Source: Candidatus Omnitrophota bacterium (GTDB taxonomy: Bacteria > Ratteibacteria > UBA8468 > B48-G9 > JAFGKM01). From it: a DNA stretch of 5,986 nt. The stretch lies in contig JAMWBP010000029.1 in NCBI GenBank assembly GCA_023819365.1, forward strand, positions 963-6,948. The letters run 5' to 3'. Shown here piece after piece: positions 1-5,775 of the stretch (its first letter is position 1; each line of letters begins with the position of its first letter). Both the position numbers and the translations under genes were made by a program. The notes below the pieces were generated by a model. The model saw only the letters and a list, made by a program, of their open reading frames with translations, made no database searches and was not told where the DNA came from.

Positions 1-1334
1 AAGTTGTAAGACCTGAAATATCAAAAGAAAAACTTGGGAAAATTGTTGATGATATAACACATAGAGGAATAAATTTAGTCCAATTGGCTGATTGGTATCC
101 AGCATGGGGAGTAATAGTTCCCAAAACAGATGTCTATATACGTTCAAGACCATTGTCTCATGTTGAAGTATCAGTAGAAAAAATTAGACTGCTTGGAGAA
201 CTTCTTCATAAAAAAGGTATTAAACTTATTGGTTATGATGAAATTTGCAGTGATAAATATGTAATATATGGTCCACTTTCTATCCTAAATGATGGAAAAC
301 GCTATAGTATCCCATTTTATTTTAATATTGAAAAGAGATTTCCAGAAGGTAAACCAATAGCATTTTATAATCCTGAATGGGGATATGAAGCAAATTTATT
401 AGATATCAGCTCTCTTTATATTAGTGAGATGAAGAAAAGTATTTCTATGTTTGGTTGGGATGGTTTCTTTTTTGATAGTTTTTCATGGATAGCCGAAGCT
501 ACATCTTTTGGAAAGAATAAAGATGGCAAACCGATTACAAATTTTTCTCCAGATAAAGTAATGTATAACTTTCTTAAAAAGATGCAAAAACAAACAGGGA
601 AAAATTTTGCCTTTATAGGCAACATGGGACTTCACGATGGATATCCATTTCCTCCGATAAGCCCCGAACTTGCTACATATAAAGAGGCGGCAAATTTACT
701 TTCTGGATGGTGTATAGAAATACCTGGAAAACCATTAGTTAAAAAGAGTTCTATATATCCTCAAACGTTCTTGGAATTGGTTAAGACATATAAAAATTTA
801 AGGGGAATCTATCCTAAGACAAATTTTTTTGTGGTATATAACAGTGGTGCTGTAACCGGTCTAATGCCCGAACAAATTAAAACATTATGGGCTTTAGCAC
901 ATGGAAGTGGTCTGGGAGTTTATTATAATGCTCCACCTTATTATACCATCTTTTCGTTATTTTACGGTAATCTTCTTTACTCACCAGACCTGGTAGAAAC
1001 TGATAATATTAATGTAAATATTGAAGGTGAATTTATAAAGTTATGTAAGGAATTAACCTATAGGAATAACAAAGATAACTTTTATATAATCCACCTTATA
1101 AATGTCAAGGAGGATTCTATCTGCTGGGATAGAAGTGAAATAAAAGAGAGAGAAAATTTAAAAATGGAAATTACCTTTAAACAACCAGAACAAATAAAGG
1201 ATATTTATTATATAGATGCGGATGGAGATGAGATAGGTGAAATTAAGAAGATTGGATTTAAGAAAGTGAACAATACTATAGAATTTGTTATTCCTAAACT
1301 TTATGTATGGGGAATAGTTTTGATTGTCCGTTAA
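1..1334 (+). CDS. Glycoside-hydrolase-like TIM-barrel protein, 5' end outside window (partial)
   Basis: About 443 residues of the C-terminal part are visible, ending in TAA. The frame stays open to base 3, so the TTG at 84 is not the true start; the 27 codons before it read as ordinary protein (RPEISKEKLGKIVDD). The protein is probably a carbohydrate-active enzyme. It has alternating strand/helix blocks, and a strand ending in GWDGFFFDSF (coded by about 453-482) resembles the nucleophile strand of retaining TIM-barrel glycosidases, with the Asp at 474-476 as candidate nucleophile. Further on are LAHGSGLGVYYN and FYGNLLYSPDLV, reminiscent of GH66-type (dextranase-like) barrels. The last 100 or so residues look like a beta-sandwich (YYIDADGDEIGE, then PKLYVWGIVLI), as often follows such barrels. 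Substrate and exact family are unknown, and any signal peptide lies outside the window. The gene is clearly AT-richer than its neighbours. Hydrolase-like fold is fairly likely; GH66 kinship is a guess. Confidence 0.7.
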   Translation, partial: VVRPEISKEKLGKIVDDITHRGINLVQLADWYPAWGVIVPKTDVYIRSRPLSHVEVSVEKIRLLGELLHKKGIKLIGYDEICSDKYVIYGPLSILNDGKRYSIPFYFNIEKRFPEGKPIAFYNPEWGYEANLLDISSLYISEMKKSISMFGWDGFFFDSFSWIAEATSFGKNKDGKPITNFSPDKVMYNFLKKMQKQTGKNFAFIGNMGLHDGYPFPPISPELATYKEAANLLSGWCIEIPGKPLVKKSSIYPQTFLELVKTYKNLRGIYPKTNFFVVYNSGAVTGLMPEQIKTLWALAHGSGLGVYYNAPPYYTIFSLFYGNLLYSPDLVETDNINVNIEGEFIKLCKELTYRNNKDNFYIIHLINVKEDSICWDRSEIKERENLKMEITFKQPEQIKDIYYIDADGDEIGEIKKIGFKKVNNTIEFVIPKLYVWGIVLIVR

Positions 1335-1337
1335 TTA

Positions 1338-2213
1338 CTATGCACGCGGGTGGGCTTTGTTGTAAAACTCTCTTAACTTCTCTAATGTAAGGTGTGTGTA
1401 TATCTGTGTTGTGGTAATCCTTTCATGTCCTAATAGTTCCTGGACTGTCCGCAGGTCAGCACCTCTTTCAAGCATATGCGTGGCAAAGGAATGTCTGAAT
1501 GTATGTGGTGTAACTTTTTTCACTATCCCTGCCTTTTTAGCATATTTTACTACAATCCGCTCCACACTTCTTTCTGTAAGTGGTTTTCCGTATTTGTTAA
1601 GGAAGATAATCTCTGTCTTTCCGGATGGCTTGACCTCAAGGTATTGAGTAAGTGCCTTCATTGCAGGCATACCAACAGGGACAATCCTTTCCTTCTTTCC
1701 TTTCCCCTTTACCTTTATAGTTTCTTCCAAGAGATTTATGTCTTTTATTGTAAGGGATGTAAGTTCTCCCACACGTATTCCTGTGGAATATAAAAGTTCA
1801 AGGATTGCCCTGTCTCTTAATACCTGCCAGGAGTTCCCTTTTGGTGTTTCAATGATTTTTACAACCTCTTCTTCTGAAAGAAATGAAGGTAGTTTTTCAG
1901 GGACCTTAGGGGTGAGAAGAAGGAGTGCTGGGTTGCTCCTGATAAACTTTCTACTTGAAAGAAATTTAAAGAATGCCTTAATACTTGCCACCTTTCTGGA
2001 TATACTCTTTTCTGTATAACTTTTTTCTGCCTTTAAAGATGCGATAAAATCAAGAAAGTCCGTGTAGTCAACCTCTTTAAAGTCCCTCTTTTTCTTTTTT
2101 CTTAAAGACAGGATGAACTGCAGTATATCAGTTTGGTAAGCCCTGATAGTATGGAATGAATAATTTTTTTGATGTTGAAGGTATTCAAGAAACTTAAAAA
2201 GAATCTGTTTCAT
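1338..2213 (-). CDS. xerC/xerD: Tyrosine recombinase of the XerC/XerD family
   Basis: A full-length 291-residue site-specific recombinase, the usual Xer length. In cells with a Xer system such enzymes resolve chromosome dimers at dif by strand exchange through a 3'-phosphotyrosine. The N-terminal SAM-like DNA-binding domain spans about 1-90 and the catalytic domain about 108-285. The whole catalytic set is visible: Arg147 (STGIRVGEL), Lys171 in the beta-hairpin (GKGKKER), His237 and Arg240 (HTFRHSFATHML), His263 (LLGHERI) and nucleophile Tyr272 (IYTHL). The C-terminus ends in AHPRA, as in classical XerC/XerD rather than phage integrases. Sequence alone does not decide between XerC, XerD or a single-recombinase XerH/XerA-like role. 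The start is 6 bp after the hisB stop and has no good Shine-Dalgarno within 12 nt (AAAGGG lies about 20 nt upstream), suggesting translation coupled to hisB. The stop is 3 bp from the stop of the convergent gene. Confidence 0.95.
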   Translation of the reverse strand: MKQILFKFLEYLQHQKNYSFHTIRAYQTDILQFILSLRKKKKRDFKEVDYTDFLDFIASLKAEKSYTEKSISRKVASIKAFFKFLSSRKFIRSNPALLLLTPKVPEKLPSFLSEEEVVKIIETPKGNSWQVLRDRAILELLYSTGIRVGELTSLTIKDINLLEETIKVKGKGKKERIVPVGMPAMKALTQYLEVKPSGKTEIIFLNKYGKPLTERSVERIVVKYAKKAGIVKKVTPHTFRHSFATHMLERGADLRTVQELLGHERITTTQIYTHLTLEKLREFYNKAHPRA

Positions 2214-2219
2214 ACCATT

Positions 2220-2804
2220 TCAGTCAAGAGACCCTTTTGTGGAAGGGATACCTTTACCTTCTATCTTAACCGCCTCTTTCAGTGCAAGGCCGATGGACTT
2301 AAATATTGCTTCATTGATGTGGTGTAGGTTATCCCCATAGATAAGGTTGATATGGAGTGTTATCCCGGAATGTGTTGTAAGCCCTTTAAGGAACTCTTTT
2401 GCATCCTCTGTTTCAAAACTCCCTTCCCTCCCTTTTACACCGGGGATATTAAAAACAAGAAGCGGCCTTCCTGATATGTCAAGTGATGTATTGACAAGTA
2501 CTTCATCCATTGGAACAGAAGCAAACCCGAACCTCTTTATCCCTTTCTTTTCTCCCAATGCCTTTTTTATCGCTTCTCCGAGGCATATCCCTGTATCTTC
2601 TACTGTATGGTGGGTATCAACATAAGTATCCCCTTTCGCCTTTATCTTCATATCTATACCGGAAAACCTTGAAAGGAGTGTAAGCATATGGTCAAGGAAT
2701 CCAATCCCTGTTGATATATCACTTTCACCTTCTCCATCAAGGTTTATCTCAATGGATATATCTGTCTCCTTTGTCTTTCTTTCTATCTCTCCCCTTCTTT
2801 CCAT
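2220..2804 (-). CDS. hisB: Imidazoleglycerol-phosphate dehydratase (EC 4.2.1.19)
   Basis: Catalyses the sixth step of histidine biosynthesis, imidazole glycerol phosphate to imidazole acetol phosphate, in the cytoplasm as a metal-dependent 24-mer. At 194 residues it is the standard monofunctional enzyme, without the fused histidinol phosphatase of E. coli. Family motifs appear in order: RKTKET (9-14), GIGFLDHML (33-41, metal ligand His39), DTHHTVEDTGICLG (63-76, His65/His66), RFGFASVPMDE (91-101), THSGITLHI (144-152), HHINEAIFK (161-169) and the C-terminal STKGSL (188-193). The two dyad-related HHxxxE metal motifs are both intact, so the enzyme should be active. The start is an ATG preceded by AAAGGAG at 12 nt, and the protein begins right before the conserved RKTKET strand. 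No other his gene is in the window. It lies between a GATase-like/deacetylase-like gene and xer, so histidine genes seem to be scattered in this genome. Confidence 0.97.
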   Translation of the reverse strand: MERRGEIERKTKETDISIEINLDGEGESDISTGIGFLDHMLTLLSRFSGIDMKIKAKGDTYVDTHHTVEDTGICLGEAIKKALGEKKGIKRFGFASVPMDEVLVNTSLDISGRPLLVFNIPGVKGREGSFETEDAKEFLKGLTTHSGITLHINLIYGDNLHHINEAIFKSIGLALKEAVKIEGKGIPSTKGSLD

Positions 2805-2816
2805 ATTTTTATTTTA

Positions 2817-2823
2817 CTCCTTT
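2817..2823 (-). promoter_or_regulatory. Ribosome binding site of hisB
   Basis: AAAGGAG on the minus strand, 12 nt before the hisB ATG. It is a strong core with slightly long spacing, in a purine-rich 44 bp gap. It supports the ATG at 2804 as start. Confidence 0.7.
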
Positions 2824-2848
2824 ACCCCCTAAAATCCAAATTTTTCTC

Positions 2849-4525
2849 CTAAACTGAAAATTGAAGCAAAACTGAATTTTCAAACTCAGGTACCTCAAGA
2901 AACCTTTCAACAACTTTTTCTCCTTCATCTGTAAAAAGATATAGATACTGAGGCATTGTGTTTCTTCCTTTTAGATGTATAGATATACCGTCTTTATAAT
3001 CTGCACTTTCTATCCTGTAAAAGGTTCTGTTTTCAGCATATCTGCTTATGTAGTCATAATTTTTGAATATATGTGGAACTTTTTTTATCTCTGCGGAAAT
3101 TCCCTTTATTATCTCCTCCCATTGCTCTGGTGTAAGGTGTGAGATTCTCTGTTCATGGGTCATAAGACAGCCAAAAAATCCATTTTCCAGTCCCCTGAGT
3201 ATATGGAATGCGCCTCTTGATATTGCTTTTTTAGTGTCTGGTCCAGGGCTCTCATTCCAGAAGGTTGTGCATCCACATAAGAAGTCAAAGTCAGGGGAGG
3301 ACGAGTCCATCTTTCCCGGATGTGATACAACATTAAAGAAAGAGTTGTCTTCTGGAATATAACCTAATGAAAATGCAGGTTTCCCGTAAGGGGCAACATC
3401 CCACTGATGTGAAGAGGGGTCATCCCATAATTTCCCTATCCTTATAGGATTCATAAGGTATCTCTCTCCTCTTGCCTTAAGAAATGGAAGTGCTCTCAGT
3501 CCAATCTCTCCAAAGTGTGCATTTACTGTAAGGGAAGGACTTATTCCCCACTCACCAAACTTTTTATCTACCCTTTCAAAGTTCATCTTTAACTCTTCTA
3601 AAGAGAACTCTTCACCTGTGTGTTTCATATATATGGGATGCTCGTTTATATTGTTTGGGTCTGAAAAGGCGTGTGGGGAAAACTCCGCAAGTCCATCATA
3701 GTGTTTTATCCGTAGCCCTTTTACATCCTCGTTGTTTATATCATCAATAAAAAGTCCTGCATTTGGAGTAAACCCGTATCTGTTGAGTATATCAAGGTAA
3801 AAAAGATTACCCACGGTCTCTTTATACTTTGCCACAGGGTTTCCTGAAAATGATACATCATCTATCCTTGCTGTGATGAAGGGAAGCATCATTTTTGTAA
3901 TATATGGTTTTTTTGCTGACCAGATAATACTATTTCTAAAGACACCATCCAGTCCTTCTGTAAATCCTAAACATTCGTCCTGCCAGACAGATGCAGAGAG
4001 GAGAAAAACAACAACCTTTCCCTTTCCTAAACGCCTGTAAATGCCTGATATAGTATCTTTTTCATCAAATAAAAAAGGGCTCCACTCAAGGTTAACTTCT
4101 ACGGAGCAGGAAAGTACATCTCTTTTAAGGACAATTTCATGTGAGATGGTATTTACAGAAAGCGGTGTTTCAGGAATGACTTTTAAAAAAGATTTCTTTT
4201 TTGTGTTGATATTGTTAAGATTAAGGGATTTTAAAAATCCTTTAGGATACCACTCAAGATAGCCATCAAAAACCAAAAGTCCCATACCCTGTGAGGCCAT
4301 TTTAAATATATCAGTTGCCTCATCATCGCTCAATGACTTACCTATCCCTTCCTGTGCAAGTATGAGAAGGTGCGTATCTTTAAGTTCCTCTGATGAAATC
4401 CTGCTTTTAGAAAGGTCAATCAGTTGGTAATATATTCCGAAGTGTTCCAGTGCTTTTAGTATGGATTTATAAACCCTTGTATAGTTCACAGGATTTGCCG
4501 AATCAACCACAACCTTTGTTATCAT
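2849..4525 (-). CDS. GATase-like N-domain plus polysaccharide-deacetylase-like protein (558 aa)
   Basis: Not recognised as a named gene. Residues 1-205 resemble a ThuA/class I glutamine-amidotransferase-like alpha/beta domain: THLLILAQEG (51-60), then GMGLLVFDGYLEWYP (80-94) where the catalytic Cys elbow would lie, and GKGKVVVFLLSASVWQDE (167-184). There is no Cys at the elbow, so this domain is probably non-catalytic. Residues 210-485 look like a NodB/CE4-related deacetylase barrel: a first strand with the double Asp ARIDDV (219-224), GFTPNAGLFIDD (251-262), then histidine-bearing strands SPHAF (283-287), NAHFGE (335-340), SHPGKMD (401-407) and MTHEQR (455-460). Residues 500-558 form a small beta-rich tail. 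It may act on a glycan or related substrate; this is inference. No signal peptide follows the chosen start, so it is likely cytoplasmic. The start was chosen at 4525 because a GGGG ribosome site lies 6 nt upstream, and the 45 extra residues of the longer frame overlap trxB. Confidence 0.75.
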   Translation of the reverse strand: MITKVVVDSANPVNYTRVYKSILKALEHFGIYYQLIDLSKSRISSEELKDTHLLILAQEGIGKSLSDDEATDIFKMASQGMGLLVFDGYLEWYPKGFLKSLNLNNINTKKKSFLKVIPETPLSVNTISHEIVLKRDVLSCSVEVNLEWSPFLFDEKDTISGIYRRLGKGKVVVFLLSASVWQDECLGFTEGLDGVFRNSIIWSAKKPYITKMMLPFITARIDDVSFSGNPVAKYKETVGNLFYLDILNRYGFTPNAGLFIDDINNEDVKGLRIKHYDGLAEFSPHAFSDPNNINEHPIYMKHTGEEFSLEELKMNFERVDKKFGEWGISPSLTVNAHFGEIGLRALPFLKARGERYLMNPIRIGKLWDDPSSHQWDVAPYGKPAFSLGYIPEDNSFFNVVSHPGKMDSSSPDFDFLCGCTTFWNESPGPDTKKAISRGAFHILRGLENGFFGCLMTHEQRISHLTPEQWEEIIKGISAEIKKVPHIFKNYDYISRYAENRTFYRIESADYKDGISIHLKGRNTMPQYLYLFTDEGEKVVERFLEVPEFENSVLLQFSV

Positions 4526-4531
4526 TTTTAT

Positions 4532-4535
4532 CCCC
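4532..4535 (-). promoter_or_regulatory. Ribosome binding site fixing the start of the GATase-like/deacetylase-like gene
   Basis: GGGG followed by 6 nt and ATG at 4525. This favours the 558-residue form over the 603-residue frame starting inside trxB. It lies at or next to the transcription start predicted from the upstream -10 box, so it may be only partly present on that transcript. Confidence 0.5.
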
Positions 4536-4540
4536 GATTT

Positions 4541-4549
4541 ATTATAACA
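4541..4549 (-). promoter_or_regulatory. Extended -10 promoter for the GATase-like/deacetylase-like, hisB, xer genes
   Basis: Reading the minus strand, the 67 bp gap between trxB and the next gene contains TGTTATAAT: a perfect TATAAT (4541-4546) with the TG of an extended -10. No good -35 is seen 16-18 bp upstream (the bases there read about CCCTAA), in keeping with extended -10 promoters. The predicted +1 is near 4534, which leaves a leader of only about 9 nt. It is a housekeeping sigma-type site, not a GGAAT/GTT SigR-type one, so the three downstream genes can be expressed apart from the sigma operon. Consensus match is seen; activity is inferred. Confidence 0.6.
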
Positions 4550-4592
4550 TAAGATTGAAAATATTAGGGGCTTTTTGCAGAAGGTAAAAGCG

Positions 4593-5525
4593 TTATATGA
4601 TATCACTATCTTTACTGGAAAGATATATTTCAGCAGAAGATGCGGCGATAGCACCTTCACTGCAAGCGGTAATCACCTGATAGAGGGACTTTCTTATTAC
4701 ATCCCCACAGGCAAAGATGCCCTTAACAGATGTCTGCATTTTATAGTCAGTTATTATATAGCCGGAAGGGTTCTGTTCTACCTTGCCGTCAATAAACTCA
4801 ACATTGGGCTTCTGTCCAACAGATATAAATATACCATCAACATTTATTGTTTCTATTTCTCCTGTATTTCTATTCTCAAGTACAAGTGCAATTACCTTTT
4901 TCCCATCACCTTCTATCTTAAGGACTGTTCTTGAAAGGAGAGTGGTTACAGGATATTTTTTAAGTTCTTCCTGGAGATATACGGATGCTCTAAAACTGTC
5001 TCTTCTGTGTATGAGAAAACAACTTGCTGCATACCTTGTGAGATACATCGCCTCTTCAAGTGCAGAGTTTCCACCACCTATTACAGCAACTTTTTTCCCT
5101 TTAAAGAAAGCCCCATCACATATAGCACAGAAAGAGATACCTTTCCCTGTATACTCATCTTCCCCTTTAACGCCAAGTTTTTTTCTGGAAGAGCCACTTG
5201 CTATTATGACAGCAACTGTTTTTATCTCTCTGCCATCCGCCATCCTGATAATCTTTTTGTTTCCTTCAAAAGATATATCCATAACCTCTCCATTTACTAT
5301 CTCTCCACCAAACTTCAGATACTGCTGCCTCATCCTCTCTGCCAGTTCTATACCAGAAATACCTTCAGGAAATCCAGGATAATTGTCTATCTTTTCTGTA
5401 AGAAGCATATTGCCGCCAGGAAATGATTTTTCAATAATAGTTGTTTTTATTCCTGCCCGTAATGCGTATATACCTGCTGTCATACCAGCAGGTCCTCCCC
5501 CAATAATGATAAGTTTCTCTTCCAT
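4593..5525 (-). CDS. trxB: Thioredoxin reductase (NADPH), EC 1.8.1.9
   Basis: A 310-residue flavoprotein of the low-molecular-weight thioredoxin reductase family, normal length, that passes electrons from NADPH via FAD and a disulfide to thioredoxin in the cytoplasm. Visible motifs: FAD-binding GGGPAGMTAG (9-18) and EKIDNYPGFPEGISG (44-58); redox-active SFCAICDGAFF (131-141, Cys133 and Cys136); NADPH-binding VIGGGNSALEEA (148-159); HRRDSFR (173-179), whose arginines suit the 2'-phosphate of NADPH rather than NADH; and C-terminal FAD-contact GIFACGDV (269-276). All catalytic elements are intact. The ATG is 3 bp after the stop of the anti-sigma gene and its ribosome site lies inside that gene, so it is co-transcribed and probably translationally coupled with the sigma/anti-sigma pair. 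No thioredoxin gene is adjacent. The gene order suggests the reductase resets the redox state sensed by the anti-sigma factor. Confidence 0.95.
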   Translation of the reverse strand: MEEKLIIIGGGPAGMTAGIYALRAGIKTTIIEKSFPGGNMLLTEKIDNYPGFPEGISGIELAERMRQQYLKFGGEIVNGEVMDISFEGNKKIIRMADGREIKTVAVIIASGSSRKKLGVKGEDEYTGKGISFCAICDGAFFKGKKVAVIGGGNSALEEAMYLTRYAASCFLIHRRDSFRASVYLQEELKKYPVTTLLSRTVLKIEGDGKKVIALVLENRNTGEIETINVDGIFISVGQKPNVEFIDGKVEQNPSGYIITDYKMQTSVKGIFACGDVIRKSLYQVITACSEGAIAASSAEIYLSSKDSDII

Positions 5526-5528
5526 TTT

Positions 5529-5774
5529 CTACCTCTGGTATCTTATTCTTATCTCGTAGTATATCCTGTTAATTACTTTTCTAGGAACCCTTTTTCTCCT
5601 GTTTGCTTGTCTGGAGATAGCAATGGTCTTTTCAAGTGTATGAAGTAGAGAAAAACACCTCTCACATTCTTTTAGATGCTCTTCTAAAATTTCTCTCATA
5701 AAAGTATCTATTTCCCTATCTATGTATCCTGACAGGACTTCAAAAATTTCTTCACAGTTAAAGGGTCTGTCCAT
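5529..5774 (-). CDS. Soluble zinc-binding anti-sigma factor (ZAS family, RsrA-like spacing)
   Basis: An 81-residue protein with the zinc-binding anti-sigma signature: Cys7 in FNCEEIFEVLSGYIDREI, then His33-x3-Cys37-x2-Cys40 (HLKECERC). Such proteins wrap around their ECF sigma factor and keep it from RNA polymerase. Spacing from Cys7 to His33 is 26 residues, then 4 and 3, which from memory equals Cys11/His37/Cys41/Cys44 of the thiol-redox sensor RsrA. There is no membrane segment, so it is cytoplasmic and suited to sensing an internal signal rather than an envelope one. Residues 55-81 are strongly basic (11 Arg/Lys, one acidic residue). The start codon is 1 bp after the sigma-factor stop, with AAGGA 6 nt upstream, and trxB follows after 3 bp. 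Binding of the neighbouring sigma factor is inferred from family and position. Redox sensing is likely but could be replaced by a purely structural zinc site. Confidence 0.88.
   Translation of the reverse strand: MDRPFNCEEIFEVLSGYIDREIDTFMREILEEHLKECERCFSLLHTLEKTIAISRQANRRKRVPRKVINRIYYEIRIRYQR
5532..5536 (-). promoter_or_regulatory. Ribosome binding site of trxB inside the anti-sigma gene
   Basis: AGAGG, 6 nt before the trxB ATG, sits in the last codons of the anti-sigma gene whose TAG falls between site and start. This arrangement favours translational coupling. Confidence 0.65.
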
Positions 5775-5775
5775 T

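Noticed and set aside
84..86. TTG as start codon of the left-end gene
   Set aside because: The same frame is open and protein-like back to base 3, and no ribosome site precedes the TTG; the gene is simply cut by the window edge.
2085..2102. A run of A/G-rich Lys codons in xer as a possible slippage site
   Set aside because: It encodes a plain basic linker (RKKKKR) and the frame is intact on both sides through all catalytic residues.
1338..2213. The tyrosine recombinase as sign of a phage, integron or other mobile element
   Set aside because: Length, AHPRA ending and full Xer-like motif set fit a housekeeping XerC/D; no att-like repeats, tRNA or phage genes are present nearby.
2855..2882. 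An 8-bp inverted repeat (TGAAAATT / AATTTTCA) with a 12-nt loop at the end of the deacetylase-like gene
   Set aside because: The stem is all AT except one pair, has no U-run after it in the right direction and lies within the last codons; too weak to call a terminator.
4526..4660. A 45-residue N-terminal extension of the GATase-like/deacetylase-like protein, hydrophobic enough to suggest a signal peptide
   Set aside because: It overlaps the 3' end of trxB on the same strand in another frame, covers the promoter and lacks a good ribosome site, whereas the ATG at 4525 has GGGG at 6 nt.
4783..5382. A 199-codon plus-strand open frame opposite trxB
   Set aside because: It is antisense to a conserved, motif-complete trxB and its translation is Ser/Pro/Ile-rich with no recognisable motif; other plus-strand frames from 1396 on are likewise shadows.
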